A DNA stretch of 64,000 nt from Hordeum vulgare subsp. vulgare (GCF_904849725.1 NC_058524.1:512848263-512912262); one strand, 5' to 3'. Shown: positions 1-11,204, numbered from the stretch's first letter. Program-made: numbers and translations. The notes: generated from the letters alone by a model not told the origin.

Positions 1-553
1 AAAAAAGGGGCTGGTTCCCCTCTTTGCCGTCTGCCCCCGCATGGCAAAGGGCGGGAGGCAGACGGCAAAGGGGGGAATCTGCCCCCCTCTCTCCCCTCTT
101 TGCCGTCTTCCACCACATGGCAAAGGGGGGGGAGGCAGACGGCAAAGGGGGGAATCTGCCCCCCTCTCTCCCCTCTTTGCCGTCTGCCACCACATGGCAA
201 AGGGGGGGAGGCAGACGGCAAAGGGGGGAATCTGCCCCCCTCTCTCCCCTCTTTGCCGTCTGCCACCACATGGCAAAGGGGGGAAGGCAGACGGCAAAGG
301 GGGGAGGCCTCCGTTAACACTTAACGGGGACGTTGCAATATATGCCGTCCCACTTATTTTGCCGTCCGCCCCCTCATGGCAAAGATTCTTTGCCGTCCGC
401 TTTGTGAAAGCAGACGGCAAAGAGCCTCTTCACCGGATTTTTTTTTACCGTCTACTTTGCCGTCTGCTGACCGACGGCAAATCCTTTGCCGTCCGTGGTA
501 GCCACCTTTGCCGTCCGCCTTGGCGGACGGCAAATTTCTGAATTTCAGTAGTG
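1..553. mobile_element. CACTA (DTC) transposon terminal region, cut by the window edge
   Basis: The segment is built from direct and inverted copies of TTTGCCGTCTGC / GCAGACGGCAAA, the subterminal repeat style of Triticeae CACTA elements. Its right end reads TTTCAGTAGTG at 543-553, the reverse complement of CACTACTGAAA, a CACTA-type terminus. The first bases (aaaaaaggggctggtt) look like sequence just inside the opposite CACTA terminus, so this may be nearly all of a small non-autonomous copy. No transposase is visible. It abuts the 3' non-coding part of the Sabrina-like element, so it probably inserted there. The other end and the 3-bp target duplication lie outside the window or cannot be confirmed. 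Confidence 0.7.
25..330. repeat. 76-77 bp tandem repeat, four copies
   Basis: The motif TGCCGTCT starts at 25, 101, 178 and 254, so the period is 76, 77, 76. Each unit holds an inverted pair, TTTGCCGTCTGCC and GGCAGACGGCAAA, around a CATGG core, joined by a C/G-tract spacer. Such subterminal repeats are where CACTA transposase normally binds. From about 330 to 540 the motif continues as irregular TTTGCCGTCCGC variants. Confidence 0.85.
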
Positions 554-1070
554 ATTCATTATGTTGTCTTCCTTGTCCAACATCTACTTCTAAGCATGTA
601 ATAGTTTGGCGAGTGCTCACAATTATAGAAAGTGTCTAAGATGATATATTTATATGTGAACCTATCTTTCCTTATTACTTCTTATTAATTGCAACAATGA
701 CTGAGGTCTATGTTGATTTATTCTCAACAAGTTTAAATCTACATACTTGTCATATGTGAAGCTATCACTTTCAATAAGATCATCTCATGATCTTTCATGC
801 TATCGTTCTTTTCATGCTTTAGATCACGACACAAAACAAAGCCCTCGACTAAGATACTCTTTATTATATAGCTTGCAAGCTCGAATACATCGGGGGAGAG
901 ACAAAGCAAAAGACTCAAACTAAACACTAAAGACATATTCCACTAAGAGAAGAAATAAAAACTGAAAAGGAAAGAACTAAAACAAAGGTAAAAGCAAAAG
1001 ATATAAAGGTGATACGATACCAGGGCAACTCCCCCAAGCTTGGCAAAAGCCAAGGGGATTGCCCATACCA
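554..1070 (-). other. 3' non-coding region of the Sabrina-like element
   Basis: AT-rich and without a credible ORF. It begins beside a polypurine-like stretch at about 1022-1055 (minus strand AAGCTTGGGGGAGTTGCCC, then GGTATCG), a signature found downstream of the last ORF in this family. The remainder up to the CACTA terminus at 553 shows no further feature. Confidence 0.6.
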
Positions 1071-1074
1071 ATGC

Positions 1075-1460
1075 TCAGTTGTCTTCCTTTGGTGGTGATG
1101 GTGGTGGTGTTGTTGCCTTTGATTCCAAGAGAGCTATCAATCTTTGATTTATACCTTTGAGATCTGCGACATGGTTTTCCAACAAAACAACTTCACGAGA
1201 AAGGGAAATATTGGGAGCACGAGTTGTTTCGCAAAATCTCAAGAGTTCAATCAAGTATGGAGACAACACGTGGAGGAAGGGTTGGAGAAAGTCCACTCCT
1301 TCAACGTCTTCAATGTTGACTTAGGTTGAACTTCCTCCCTAGCTTGGGTTTTCTCCTTAGATTTGTCCCTGGCTTCCGTGACTTCTACTCTTTTTAGATC
1401 AGCATCTACTTCTTCATGAACTTGGGGGAGATCATTCTCCCCAACATATTCCTGATACAT
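1075..1460 (-). pseudogene. Third ORF downstream of integrase, frameshifted
   Basis: Reading starts at an ATG at 1460 (MYQEYVGENDLPQ...) with a charged, K/E-rich segment. After about 55 codons, near 1290, the frame must shift by one to continue as DFLQPFLHVLSPYLIELLRF, then a leucine-rich heptad-like stretch (REVVLLENHVADLKGINQRL), and end in a proline-rich tail with KEDN before the stop at 1075. It occupies the position where Athila elements carry an env-like or unknown ORF, but I see no signal peptide or membrane anchor. The coiled-coil middle suggests an oligomerising protein. Function is unknown. It has its own candidate promoter just upstream (1480-1740). Confidence 0.5.
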
Positions 1461-1479
1461 CTTTGCTCTAAATCTCCGG

Positions 1480-1740
1480 CAGACAACAAGCTCGAAACAA
1501 AAACAGAGGAAAACTGCGCGATACGGAGATCAAAACCCTCGGGCGGCGTATATATAATGATTTTTTGTGGACCAGAAGGAGTGCTCCGCAAGAAAACGGA
1601 GTCCGGGAGGCACACGAGGTGCCCACAAGCCCTGTAGCCGCCAGGGGGTAGGTGGCGGCTACCAAGCTTGTGGCCGCCTCGTGCGCTCTCCGGACTGCTT
1701 TTTATTTTTCTAATTTTCCAAAAATTCCAAAACGGAGGAA
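1480..1740 (-). promoter_or_regulatory. Internal promoter-like region resembling the LTR U3
   Basis: This lies between the pol stop (1746) and the third ORF (ATG at 1460). It holds a hairpin with outer arms CCACAAGC (1623-1630) / GCTTGTGG (1666-1673) and inner arms GTAGCCGCC (1634-1642) / GGCGGCTAC (1654-1662), nearly the same as the hairpin in this element's LTR at 15125-15178. Bases 1680-1735 also resemble the LTR just beyond that hairpin (T-rich, CCAAAAATT). A TATATATA match sits at 1551-1558, followed by a pyrimidine-rich leader and the ORF3 ATG. The likely role is transcription of ORF3 separately from gag-pol. That is inference. Confidence 0.5.
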
Positions 1741-1745
1741 ATTTC

Positions 1746-3041
1746 CTATTGGAAAAGCTTCGGAGTCCAATTACTTACCGAAACAGATACCTCTTCGTTT
1801 TTAGGGTCAGAAACAGGCTGATAAACATCCCTAATGTACTCCTCTGGAGTTATGATATTGATGATATTGGTCTCAACATTTATGGGAGTACTGGAGATAT
1901 AGTGCTTGATTCTTTGCCCATTTACCACTCTAGGAAAATTTTCTTCCGTGTTATTGATTTTGATGGCACCAGAACGATATACTTCCTTGACAACGTAAGG
2001 ACCTTCCCATTTAGAGAGAAGCTTGCGTGCAAAGAATCTTAAGCGAGAATTGTATAGCAGGACATAATCACCTACACTGAACTCTCGTTTCTATATTCTT
2101 TTATCGTGCCATCTCTTAACCTTTTCCTTGAACAACTTGGCATTCTCATATGCCTGGGCCCTCCATTCATCTAATGAGCTGATATCAAACAACCGCTTCT
2201 CACCAGCAAGTTTGAAATCGAAGTTAAGCTCTTTGATTGCCCAATAAGCCTTGTGTTCTAGCTCAATAGGTAAATGACATGCCTTACCGTAAACCATTTT
2301 ATACGGCAACATGCCCATGGGATTCTTATAAGCAGTCCTATAAGCCCATAGTGCGTCGTCAAGTTTACTAGACCAATTCTTTTGAGATCTATTGACAGTC
2401 TTTTGTAAGATCAATTTGATCTCCCTATTACTCAACTCCACTTGACCACGAGACTGAGGATGATAAGGAGATGCAACTCTATGGTTGACATCATACTTAG
2501 CAAGCATCTTGCGGAAAACACCATGAATGAAGTGTGAACCGCCATCAGTCATCAGATATCTAGGGACTCCAAATCTTGGGAAAATTACTTCTTTAAGCAT
2601 CTTAATAGAGGTGTGGTGATCAGCATTTCTAGTGGGGATAGCTTCTACCCACTTAGTCACGTAATCCACACCAACTAAGATGTGAGTGTACCCATTGGAA
2701 CTCGGGAAGGGTCCCATATAATCAAAGCCCCAGACATCAAACGGTTCAATGACAAGTGAATAGTTCATAGGCATTTCCTGACGCTTACTGATGTTCCCTA
2801 TGCTTTGGCATTCGTCACAAGACAAGACAAACTTACGGGCATCCTTGAAGAGAGTGGGCCAATAGAAACCTGATTGCAATACCTTATGAGCAGTTCTATC
2901 TCGAGCATGGTGTCCTCCGTAGGCTTCGGAATGACACTTCTGCAGGATCTGTCCCTGTTCATGTTCAGGCACACAACGTCTAATAACACCATCTACTCCT
3001 TCCTTATAAAGGTGAGGATCATCCCAAAAGTAGTGTCTCAA
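1746..3041 (-). pseudogene. Gypsy integrase with C-terminal domain, one internal TAG
   Basis: 432 codons in one frame from 3041 to the stop at 1746. The N-terminal HHCC zinc site is visible (GGHHARDRTAHK ... CDECQ). The core follows with catalytic residues in DYMGPFPSSNGYTHILVGVD, TDGGSHF and HPQSRGQVELSNRE (D, D, E). The C-terminal part carries FSVGDYVLLYNSRL and KWEGPYVVKEVYRSGAIKI, the GPY/F module of Gypsy integrases. A TAG at 2091-2093 interrupts the frame between core and C-terminal domain. Upstream it is in frame with RNase H apart from another TAG at 3126-3128. The enzyme would insert element cDNA into the genome; this copy is dead. Confidence 0.9.
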
Positions 3042-3125
3042 ATCAAAGAAGAATTTCTTCTTTTGCTGGTAGGTGAAACTGGGTGGTATGTATTTGGCTA
3101 TGATATAATTTGCGTAATCAGCATA

Positions 3126-3683
3126 CTACGATGCACTATGTGAAGTGCAGATGACATTTAATTGCTCATCAAGAAAGCTGTCATCAATAGGCCGTGGGTC
3201 ATCAAGGACATTCTCTAGCCTGGACAAGTTATCTGCTACAGGGTTATCAGCACCTTTTCGGTCAACAACGTGCAAATCAAATTCCTGTAGCAGGAGAACC
3301 CATCTGATTAGCCTAGGCTTAGCATCCTTCTTCTCCATAAGGTACTTAATAGCAGCATGATCAGAGTGAATAGTGACTTTGGAGTCAACTATATAAGATC
3401 TGAACTTTTCACATACAAACGCGAGTGCTAAGAAATCCTTTTCCGTAGTGGCATAGTTTCTTTGGGCACTGTCTAGAGTTTTACTAGCGTAGTGAATAAA
3501 ATTCAACTTCTTGTCAACTCTTTGTCCTAGAACAGCACCAACAGCATAATCACTAGCGTCGCACATGATTTCAAAGGGCAAGTTCCAGTCAGGTGGTTGA
3601 ACAATAGGTGCGGTTATCAAGGCCTTCTTAAGTATTTCGAAAGCTTCCTCACAATCCTCATCAAAAACAAAAGGTACATCCTT
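3126..3683 (-). pseudogene. RNase H domain of Gypsy pol
   Basis: From the RT stop to a TAG at 3126-3128. Typical LTR RNase H motifs are present: [19 protein letters not shown] (first catalytic Asp), [20 protein letters not shown] (catalytic Glu region) and [20 protein letters not shown] (third Asp). It is in the same frame as RT and integrase and is bounded only by nonsense codons, not indels. The domain degrades the RNA strand during reverse transcription. Confidence 0.9.
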
Positions 3684-4490
3684 CTACAAGAGGTTGGTAA
3701 GAGGCCTGGAAATCTTAGAGAAGTCTTTAATGAACCTTCTATAGAAACTAGCATGACCTAGGAAACTTCGTATACCTCTGATATCTGTGGGGCAAGGCAT
3801 TTTCTCAATTGCATAAACCTTAGCCTTATCAACTTCAATGCCTCTTTCAGAAATTTTGTGTCCTAAGACGATGCCTTCATTAACCATAAAGGGGCACTTC
3901 TCCCAATTCAAGATGAGGTTGGTATCTTCGCATCTCCGTAAGAATCGATCAAGGTTGCTGAGGAAATCATCAAAGGAAGACCCGTAAACGGAGAAGTCAT
4001 CCATGAAAACCTCGACAATCTTTTCACAAAAGTCAGAGTATATAGCCATCATACATCTTTGAAAGTTGGCAGGTGCATTGCATAAGCCAAAAGGCATACG
4101 TCCATATGCAAAGGTACCGAAGGGGCAGGTGAAAGTGGTTTTCTTCTGATCAGATTGTGCAACAGGTATTTGCGAGAAACCTGAATAACCGTCTAGTAAG
4201 CAGAAGTGTGTGTGTTTGGATAGCCTTTCTAGCATTTGGTCGATAAACGACAAAGGATAATGGTCTTTCCTGGTTGCCTTGTTCAGTTTCCGGAAGTCTA
4301 TCACCATCCTATAGCCAGTAATAATCCTTTGTGGGATTAATTCATTCTTATCATTAGGAACGACAGTGATACCTCCCTTCTTAGGTACGCAATGTACTGG
4401 ACTTACCCAATCACTATGAGCAACATGTTAAATGGTTCCTGCTTCCAGAAGCTTTAATATTTATTTTCTCACGACCTCTTTCATCTTATG
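3684..4490 (-). pseudogene. Reverse transcriptase of Gypsy pol
   Basis: The core ORF begins MVIDFRKLNKATRKDHYPLS at 4307. Upstream, still in frame to about 4490, are HSDWVSPVHCVPKKGG and NELIPQRIITGYR, broken by two TAA codons near 4425-4470. Motifs: YGRMPFGLCNAPANFQRCM, the active site FMDDFSVYG (FMDD replaces the usual YxDD, normal for this lineage), LGHKISERGIEVDKAKV and FLGHASFYRRFIKDFSKI. The frame ends with a TAG at 3684-3686 where CAG (Gln) is expected. Confidence 0.92.
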
Positions 4491-4492
4491 AT

Positions 4493-4861
4493 TTAATCTC
4501 CTTTGATGATCAGCAACTGGTTTAGAATCAGGGTCAGCTTTAATCTTGTGCTGACATAGAGTGGGACCAATACCCTTAAGATCATCAAGAGATATCCAAT
4601 ATCCGCACGGTGCTTCCTCAAAGTTTTTAGTAACTTCTTGTCTTCGTGATTCGAGAGGAGAGCACTAATAATAACAAGATATATCTCCTTTTCATCAAGA
4701 TAGGCATACTTCAGAGTATCAGGCAACTGTTTAAGCTCGAACACAGGATCACCCTTCGGTGGGGGATGATCCCCAAGCAATTCAACAGGCAGATTATTCT
4801 TGAGAATAGGATATTGCTCTAAGACAATTTTATTTATCTCATCTCTTTCATCCATATGCAT
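4493..4861 (-). pseudogene. Protease-RT linker region of Gypsy pol
   Basis: Encodes a 122-residue stretch rich in Asp, Glu and Leu (DPVFELKQLPDTLKYAYLDE is recognisable). In Athila/Sabrina elements this connects protease and RT; 'FELKxLPxxLKYAYL' is a hallmark just before the RT. It is in a different frame from the RT ORF, so a frameshift lies near 4490. Confidence 0.75.
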
Positions 4862-4890
4862 ATCATTTTCATGCTCAAGCAGATATTGCT

Positions 4891-5390
4891 CTAAGGATCC
4901 GTAGGAGGTACGGCAATAGAGGCAAGAGCAATGATCTCGTCCCTACCAGACGACTCTTTTTCATAGGGTTGTCTTCCAAACTTGGAGAAGTTAAATTCAT
5001 GAGACACACCCTCGAAACTAACAGTTATAGTCTGCTTAACGCAATCAATGTGAGCATTGACAGTGTTGAGAAAGGGTCTACCGAATATGATGGGACAAAA
5101 GCTATCTTGTGCAGTAGCTAGGACGAGGAAATCAGTAGGATACTTTGTCTTACCACACAAGACTTCTACGTCTCTCACAATTCCCAGAGGGCGGATAGTG
5201 TCTCTATTAGCTAGGTAATAGTGACATCAATAGGTTCTAGCTCAGCAGTTGCAATCTCATCTTTGATTTCATCATATAGGGAACGGGGTATTGCACTAAC
5301 ACTAGCACCCATATCACATAAACCATGATAACAGTGATCTCCTGTCTTGACAGAAACAACGGGTAGGCCAACTATAGGTCTGTATTTGTC
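4891..5390 (-). pseudogene. Aspartic protease of Gypsy pol
   Basis: The protease active-site motif CDMGASVSAIP is encoded around 5295-5330. The open part from 5178 reads MRDVEVLCGKTKYPTDFLVL, then CPIIFGRPFLNTVNAHIDC, the conserved ILGRPFL second half of plant retroviral-type protease. A TAG near 5213 and a stop near 5390 separate it from flanking pieces. It would cleave the gag-pol polyprotein. Confidence 0.85.
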
Positions 5391-6059
5391 TTACGCGTGA
5401 GGTTTAGAAATTCTAGCAGAGTCCTCACAGAATTTGATAACATGCCCGTCTATGTCTTCGGTTAAGAGATCTTTGATAATAGCAACACTAGGTTCAACTC
5501 TAATTTCCTCAGGGGGTGCAAGTGGTCTAATGTAACCCCTACGTATCACAGTTGGAGCTTTAGAATAATCCTTTTTCCTAGTAGGGTAAGGTGGTTTCTC
5601 AGTGTAGGCACAAGGAACAACAGGATCACTAAAAGCAATGACTTTCTCCTCCACTAGATTGGGTTTAGCTATGTTGACTTCTACAGGGGGATGATATTTA
5701 AACCACTTCTCTTGGGGAAGATCAACATGAGCAGCAAAAGATTCACAAAGAGAAGCTACTATCTCAGAGTCAAGTCCATACTTAGCGCTAAAATCTCTAG
5801 AAGTGTTTGTTTCAACAAAAGATTTAACGCAATCAAACTGGAAATTCATACCCGACTCCTTACCTTCTTCCAGCTCCCAATCTTCAGAGTTACGTTTGAT
5901 TCTTTCCAATAAATTCTACATGTGGTCAATATCCTTCTTCATAAAAGAACCGGTACAAGAAGTGTCAAGCATGGTACGATCATCTTGAGAAAGCCGAGCA
6001 TAAAAGTTTTGAGTGATAATTTCTCTCGAGAGATCATGATTGGGGCATGAATATAACAT
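5391..6059 (-). pseudogene. Gag C-terminal / pre-protease region
   Basis: The ORF from 5909 to 5391 (172 residues) is in the same frame as gag (6536-6060). It is separated by the stop at 6060 and another near 5918. Residues between these stops (ARLSQDDRTMLDTSCTGSFM) match the end of a typical Athila gag. The rest is acidic and proline-rich. No CCHC zinc knuckle is visible. Confidence 0.65.
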
Positions 6060-6536
6060 TCATTTAATCCTCCCCCAATCTTGAGCTATGCTTTCCCTGT
6101 CACGAGGCCAAAAGTTATAAATATAATTCCGATCACGATGTACTAAATGCATAGGATAGAACTTTTCATGAAATTCCAATTTCAACCGATTGTAGTCCCA
6201 TGATCCAGTATAATCACATAGCCTATACCATGTCAACGCCTTATCCTTCAAAGATAAAGGAAAGTCTTTCTTCTTTACCTCATCCTCGGGCAAATCTGCA
6301 AGCTTAAATAAACCACAAACTTCATCTACATAGATAATATGCAAGTCTGGATGTGAAGATCCATCTCCTGTAAAAGGATTAGCGAGCAGTTTCTCAAGCA
6401 TACCCGAAGGAATTTCATAACAGATATTTTCAGTAGGTACCTCAGGTTGAGTAACAACTCCTCGTGCTTCCGTTTCTGGTGAAGATACCCCGAACAAATT
6501 CCTCAAAGGAACAATTTCCATAGTGACAAGTGACAA
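6060..6536 (-). pseudogene. Gypsy gag (retrotransposon capsid)
   Basis: 158 residues. The retrotransposon-gag core is visible: NPFTGDGSSHPDLHIIYVDE, LADLPEDEVKKKDFPLSLKD, KALTWYRLCD and LKLEFHEKFYPM. This is the WYR...F..KF.P pattern of plant gag. It starts about 65 bp downstream of the primer site. The stop at 6060 truncates it compared with the usual longer gag. The product would form virus-like particles for reverse transcription. Confidence 0.85.
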
Positions 6537-6598
6537 TAAATTTCAGCACAGTATATAAATGTTTCCTTACCAAATTCCACTTACCAAAGGCGCTTCAC

Positions 6599-6616
6599 TC
6601 CCTGGCAACGACGCCA
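6599..6616 (-). other. Primer binding site, tRNA-Asp type, degenerate
   Basis: The minus strand reads TGGCGTCGTTGCCAGGG, a near match (two differences) to the complement of the plant tRNA-Asp 3' end (TGGCGCCGTTGCCGGGG). It lies 14 bp inside the LTR end at 6631. Confidence 0.8.
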
Positions 6617-6630
6617 GAAAAGAGTCTTCA

Positions 6631-6772
6631 TGACCCACAAGTATAGGGGATCAATCGTAGTCCTTTCGATAAGTAAGAGTGTTGAACCCAACGAGGCGCA
6701 CAAGGCTCTGATAAACAGTTTTCAGCAAGGTAATAACTGCAAGCACTGCAAGTAGCGGTAACAAGTGATGGT
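6631..6772 (-). repeat. 5' LTR of the Sabrina-like element, inner piece
   Basis: Starts TGACCCACAAGTATAGGGG on the plus strand and runs to the insertion point of element C. The first 60 bases closely resemble the inner end of element C's LTR although the rest of the two LTRs differ. The last five bases (ATGGT) are the target site duplicated by C. Confidence 0.8.
6768..6772. other. Target site duplication of element C, left (ATGGT)
   Basis: Matched by ATGGT at 14070-14074, immediately outside the other end of element C. Confidence 0.95.
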
Positions 6773-8307
6773 TGATAACCCACAAGTATAGGGAATCAAT
6801 TGTAGCCTTTCTCGATAAGTAAGAGTGTCGAACCCAACGAGGAGCTAAACGTAGGACAAATATTCCCTCAAGTTCTATCGACCACCGATACAACTCTACG
6901 CACACTTTACGTTTGCTTTACCTAGAACAAGTATGAAACTAGAAGTACTTTGTAGGAGTGATATGATAGGCTTGCAAGAAAGTAAAGAACACGTAAATAA
7001 AACTAGGGGCTGGTTAGATAAAGAAACAATTACGAGTGTCTAACGAGTGTGGAAAAGTGGTGGTAGGAGTTGCGGAATTGTCCCTAAGCAATTGACTACG
7101 TTACTAGATCGATAGCAAGTATTATGTGGGAGAGGCCTCTACTAGCTTGTCATCCCTTACTTGGAATTCTATGCACTTATGATTGGAACTATCAGCAAGC
7201 GTCCGCAACTACTAACGTTCATTAAGGTAAAACCCAACCACAACAATAAGATATATTGGTCCCCCTTCAATCCCATATGCATCAATTTCTATGCTAGGTC
7301 TGAACCTTCTGTCACTCTAGCCTGCCAATACATAGTCCTAACAACATACAACTAACCCTATGGTGTGATCCACGCACGCGATCATATGATGGGCACCAAA
7401 GGATAGCAACATAACCACAAGCAAATTAAACCAACCATAGCAATTCCTCAATCACCGATAGGACAACGATAATCTACTCAAACATCATAGGATAGCAACA
7501 CATCATTGGATAATAATATGTAGCATAAAGCACCATGTTCAAGTAGAGGGTACAGTGGGTTGCGGGAGAGTGAACCGCTGAATATAGATGGGGGAAGATG
7601 ATGGAGATGTTGGTGAAGATAACAAAGGTGTTGGTGTAGATCGCCGTCACACGATGATGTCCCGGGCGGCATTCCGCCGCCGCCGGGAGAGATGGGGGAG
7701 AGAGCCCCCCTCCTTCTTCTTCTTCCTTGACCTCCTCCCTAGATGGGAGAAGGGTTTCCCCTCTGGTCCATAGTATCCATGGCGGCGGAGGGGCGAGAGC
7801 CCATCCGCGATTGGATCTCTCTCTCTGTGTCCTTCTGTTTATGCGCTCCCAGATTATGCGTTTCACCATTTCTTAAATTCCCGGTGATCCGTAATTCCGA
7901 TTGGGCTGAAATTTTAACATGATTTTCTTCCGGATATTATCTTTCTTGTGGAGAAAGAAGGGCTCCAACCGCCTTAAGGAGTGTCCACAAGCCTGCGTTA
8001 CGCGGGCCGACCCCCTGGCCGCGGCGACAGGATTGTGGGCACTCCGTGCATCGCCTCGCGTTGATTCTTCTTCCCAAAAATCATAAATATTGCAAAAAAA
8101 ATCCCCGTAAGTTTTTATTATGTTTGGACTTTGTTTGGTATGGATATTCTGCGAAATAAAAAACATGCAACAAACAGGAACTGGCACTGGGCACGGGATC
8201 AATATGTTAGTCCCAAAAATAGTATAAAAAGTTGCCAAAACTATATGAAAGTTGTATAATATTGGCATGAAACAATCAAAACTTATAGATACGATAGAGA
8301 CGTATCA
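6773..8307 (-). repeat. 3' LTR of element C
   Basis: Plus-strand ends TGATAACCCACAAG and GAGACGTATCA. It holds the CCACAAGCC hairpin (from 7985, degenerate in this copy) and a weak TATA-like GATATTATC at 7933-7941. Confidence 0.93.
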
Positions 8308-11200
8308 GCATCCCCAAGCTTAATTCCTGCTCGTCCTCGAGTAGGTAAATGATAAAAAAGATAATTTTTGATGTGGAATGCTACCTAGCATAATCTTGAT
8401 CATATAATCTAATCAAGGCATGAATACTGAAACATGAGTGATTCGAAGCAATAGTCTATCATTTGACATAAATAAAATAATATTTCAAGCATACTAACAA
8501 AGCAATCATGTCTTCTCAAAATATCATGGCCAAAGAAAGTTATCCCTACAAAATCATATAGTCTTGCGATGCTCCATCTTGCCCACACAACGTATTTAAA
8601 TCATGCACAACCCTGGTTTTAGCCAAGCAATTGTTTCATACTTTAGTGTTCTCAAACTTTTTAAACTTTCACGCAATACATGAGCGTGAGCCATGGACAT
8701 AGCACTATAGGTGGAATAGAATATGGTGGTCATGGAGAAGACAAAAAGGAGGAGATAGTCTCACATCAATTAGGCGTATCAATGGGCTATGGAGATGCCC
8801 ATCAATAGATATCAATGTGAGTGAGTCGGGATTGCCACACAACGGATGCACTAGAGCTTATAAGTGTATGAAAGCTCACAAAATAAACTAGTGGGTGTGC
8901 ACCCAATTTGCTTGCTCACGAAGACCTAGGGCAATTTTGAGGAAGCCCATCATTGGAATATATAAGCCAAGTTATATAATGAAAATTCCCCACTAGTATA
9001 TGGAAGTGACAACATAGGAGACTCTCTGTCATGAAGATCATAGTGCTATTTGAAGCACAAGTGTGGAAAGAGGATAGTAGCAATTGTCCCTTCTCTCTTT
9101 TCTCTCATTTCTTTTGTGGGCTCTTTGGCCTCTTTTTATATTATTTTTTATTTTGGTGGTTATGATTGGCCTCTTTTTTGTAAATGGTTTTCGCTGGCCT
9201 CTTTCATTTCCTCACATGGGACAATGCTCTATTAATAATAATATTCACACTTACAACTCAATACTTAGAGCAATGATGACTCTATATGAAATGCCTTCGG
9301 TAGTGTACCGTGACAATGATCTAGCATAGCAATGACATCAAAAAACGGACAAGCCATGGAAACATCATGCTAGCTATCTTACGATCATGCAATGGCAATA
9401 TGGAAGTGGTGGCACATGTCATGAGACGGAACGGTGGTAGTTGCATGGCAATATATCTCGGAATAGCTATGAAAATGCCATAATAGGTAGGTATGGTGGC
9501 TGTTTTGAGGAAGGCCATATGGTGGGTGTAATGCACTAGCGAATGTTGCGCGGTACTAGAGAGGCTAGCAATGGTGGAAGGTGAGAGTGCGTATAATCCA
9601 TGGACTCAACATTAGTCATAAAGAACTCACATACTTATTGCAAAAGTCTATTAGTCATCGAAACAAGGTACTACACGCATGCTCCTAAGGGAAAGGTTGG
9701 TAGGAGTTAACCATCGCGCGATCCCGACCTCCACACAAAGGATGACAATCAATAAATAAATCATGCTCCGACTTCATCACATAACGGTTCATGATACATG
9801 CATGCTACGGGAATCACAAACCTTAACACAAGTATTTCTATGAATACTCAATTACTCACTAGCATGACTCTAATATCACATATTCATGTCGCAAAACTAT
9901 TGCAAGGAATCAAACATATCATATTCAGTGATCTACAAGTTTTATGTAGGATTTTATGACTAACTATGTGAATGGCCAACTCCTGTTAATTCTCTAAATA
10001 GGTATAAGTGAAGCATGGGAGTTTAATTCTTTCTACAAAAGATATGCCCCGCTATAACAAATATAAGTGAAGCAAAAGAGCATTCTACAAATGGCGGTTT
10101 TCTATGTGTAGGGAAACAGACAATCCAAACTTCAAAAGATATAAGTGAAGCACAAGAAGCATTCTATAAAGCCAACCAAGGACTATCTCATACCAGCATG
10201 GTGCAAAAAAGAAAAAGGAAAAAATAGACACAAAAGACGCTCCAAGCAAAACACATATCATGTGACGAATTAAAATACAGCCCCGAGAAAAATTACCGAT
10301 AGATTGTAGACGAAAGAGGGGATGCCTTCCGGGGCAACCCCAAGCTTAGATGCTTGAGTCTTCCTTGAATATTACCTTGGGGTGCCTTGGGCATCCCCAA
10401 GCTTAGGCTCTTGCCTCTCCTTATTCCTTCATCCATCGTGCTCTCACACAAAACATGAAAACTTCAATCACACAAAACTCAACAAAACTTCGTGAGATCC
10501 GTTAGTATAATAAAATAAATCACCACTTCAAGTACTGTTGTGAACTCATTCTAAATTAATATTAGCATTATATCTACTATAATACAACTTCACCATGGTT
10601 CATACCCCCCGATACTACCCATAGATTCATCAAAATAAGAGAACAATGCATAGAAAACAGAATCTGTCAAAACAGAACAGTCTGTAGCAATCTGTATATT
10701 CCGTATACTTCTAATATCTCAAAAAATCTGAAAAATTACGAACGTCTAGAAAATTTCCATATCAATCAGCAGAAAAAAGAATCAACTCAAAATCTCTTCC
10801 AGAATAAAAATGAAAATTAATTTCGTGGGAAGAAAGTTTCTGTCTTTTCTCAGCGTGATCAAACAACTATCACCCAAACTAATCGTAAAGGCTTTACTTG
10901 GCACATTATTTTTAAAATACAAAGGAATTGTATAAGGGTATAATTATTTTTGTGAGAAACTTCCATGAAAAATTCTACATTGTTTCCATGAGCATGAACA
11001 CAAGTGTTCAAGGTCGACCCTCACTTCCACAATGCATCACCTTTCAATCACTTCTCTTTTTGAAAAAGTTTTAAGTTCCCCTCTATATTGTTTTGTTTTT
11101 AAACTAAATAAAAGCACCCAACATAAATAAATTACTCTCTAAAACCTCCGGGTTGGCTCCGAGGCAGCGCTTTCTTTAAAGCCATTAAACTAGGCATAAA
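8308..11200 (-). other. Non-coding interior of element C
   Basis: No credible ORF in 2.9 kb. From the LTR inward it holds the polypurine tract (8308-8345; minus AAGCTTGGGGATGC), a T-rich block (9085-9170), three copies of ATAAGTGAAGC (10001-10153), two internal copies of the polypurine-like CCCCAAGCTTAG motif (10335-10405), the 'gatactacccatag' block (about 10607-10635) and a GGTTGGCTCCGAGGCAGCGC module near 11150. Equivalent blocks occur in elements D, E and F. Confidence 0.7.
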
Positions 11201-11204
11201 GTGC

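Noticed and set aside
1..330. Regular direct repeats that could suggest a CRISPR array
   Set aside because: The 76-77 bp units are repeated almost whole, with no unique spacers, and carry inverted motifs ending in a CACTA terminus. The genome is a plant.
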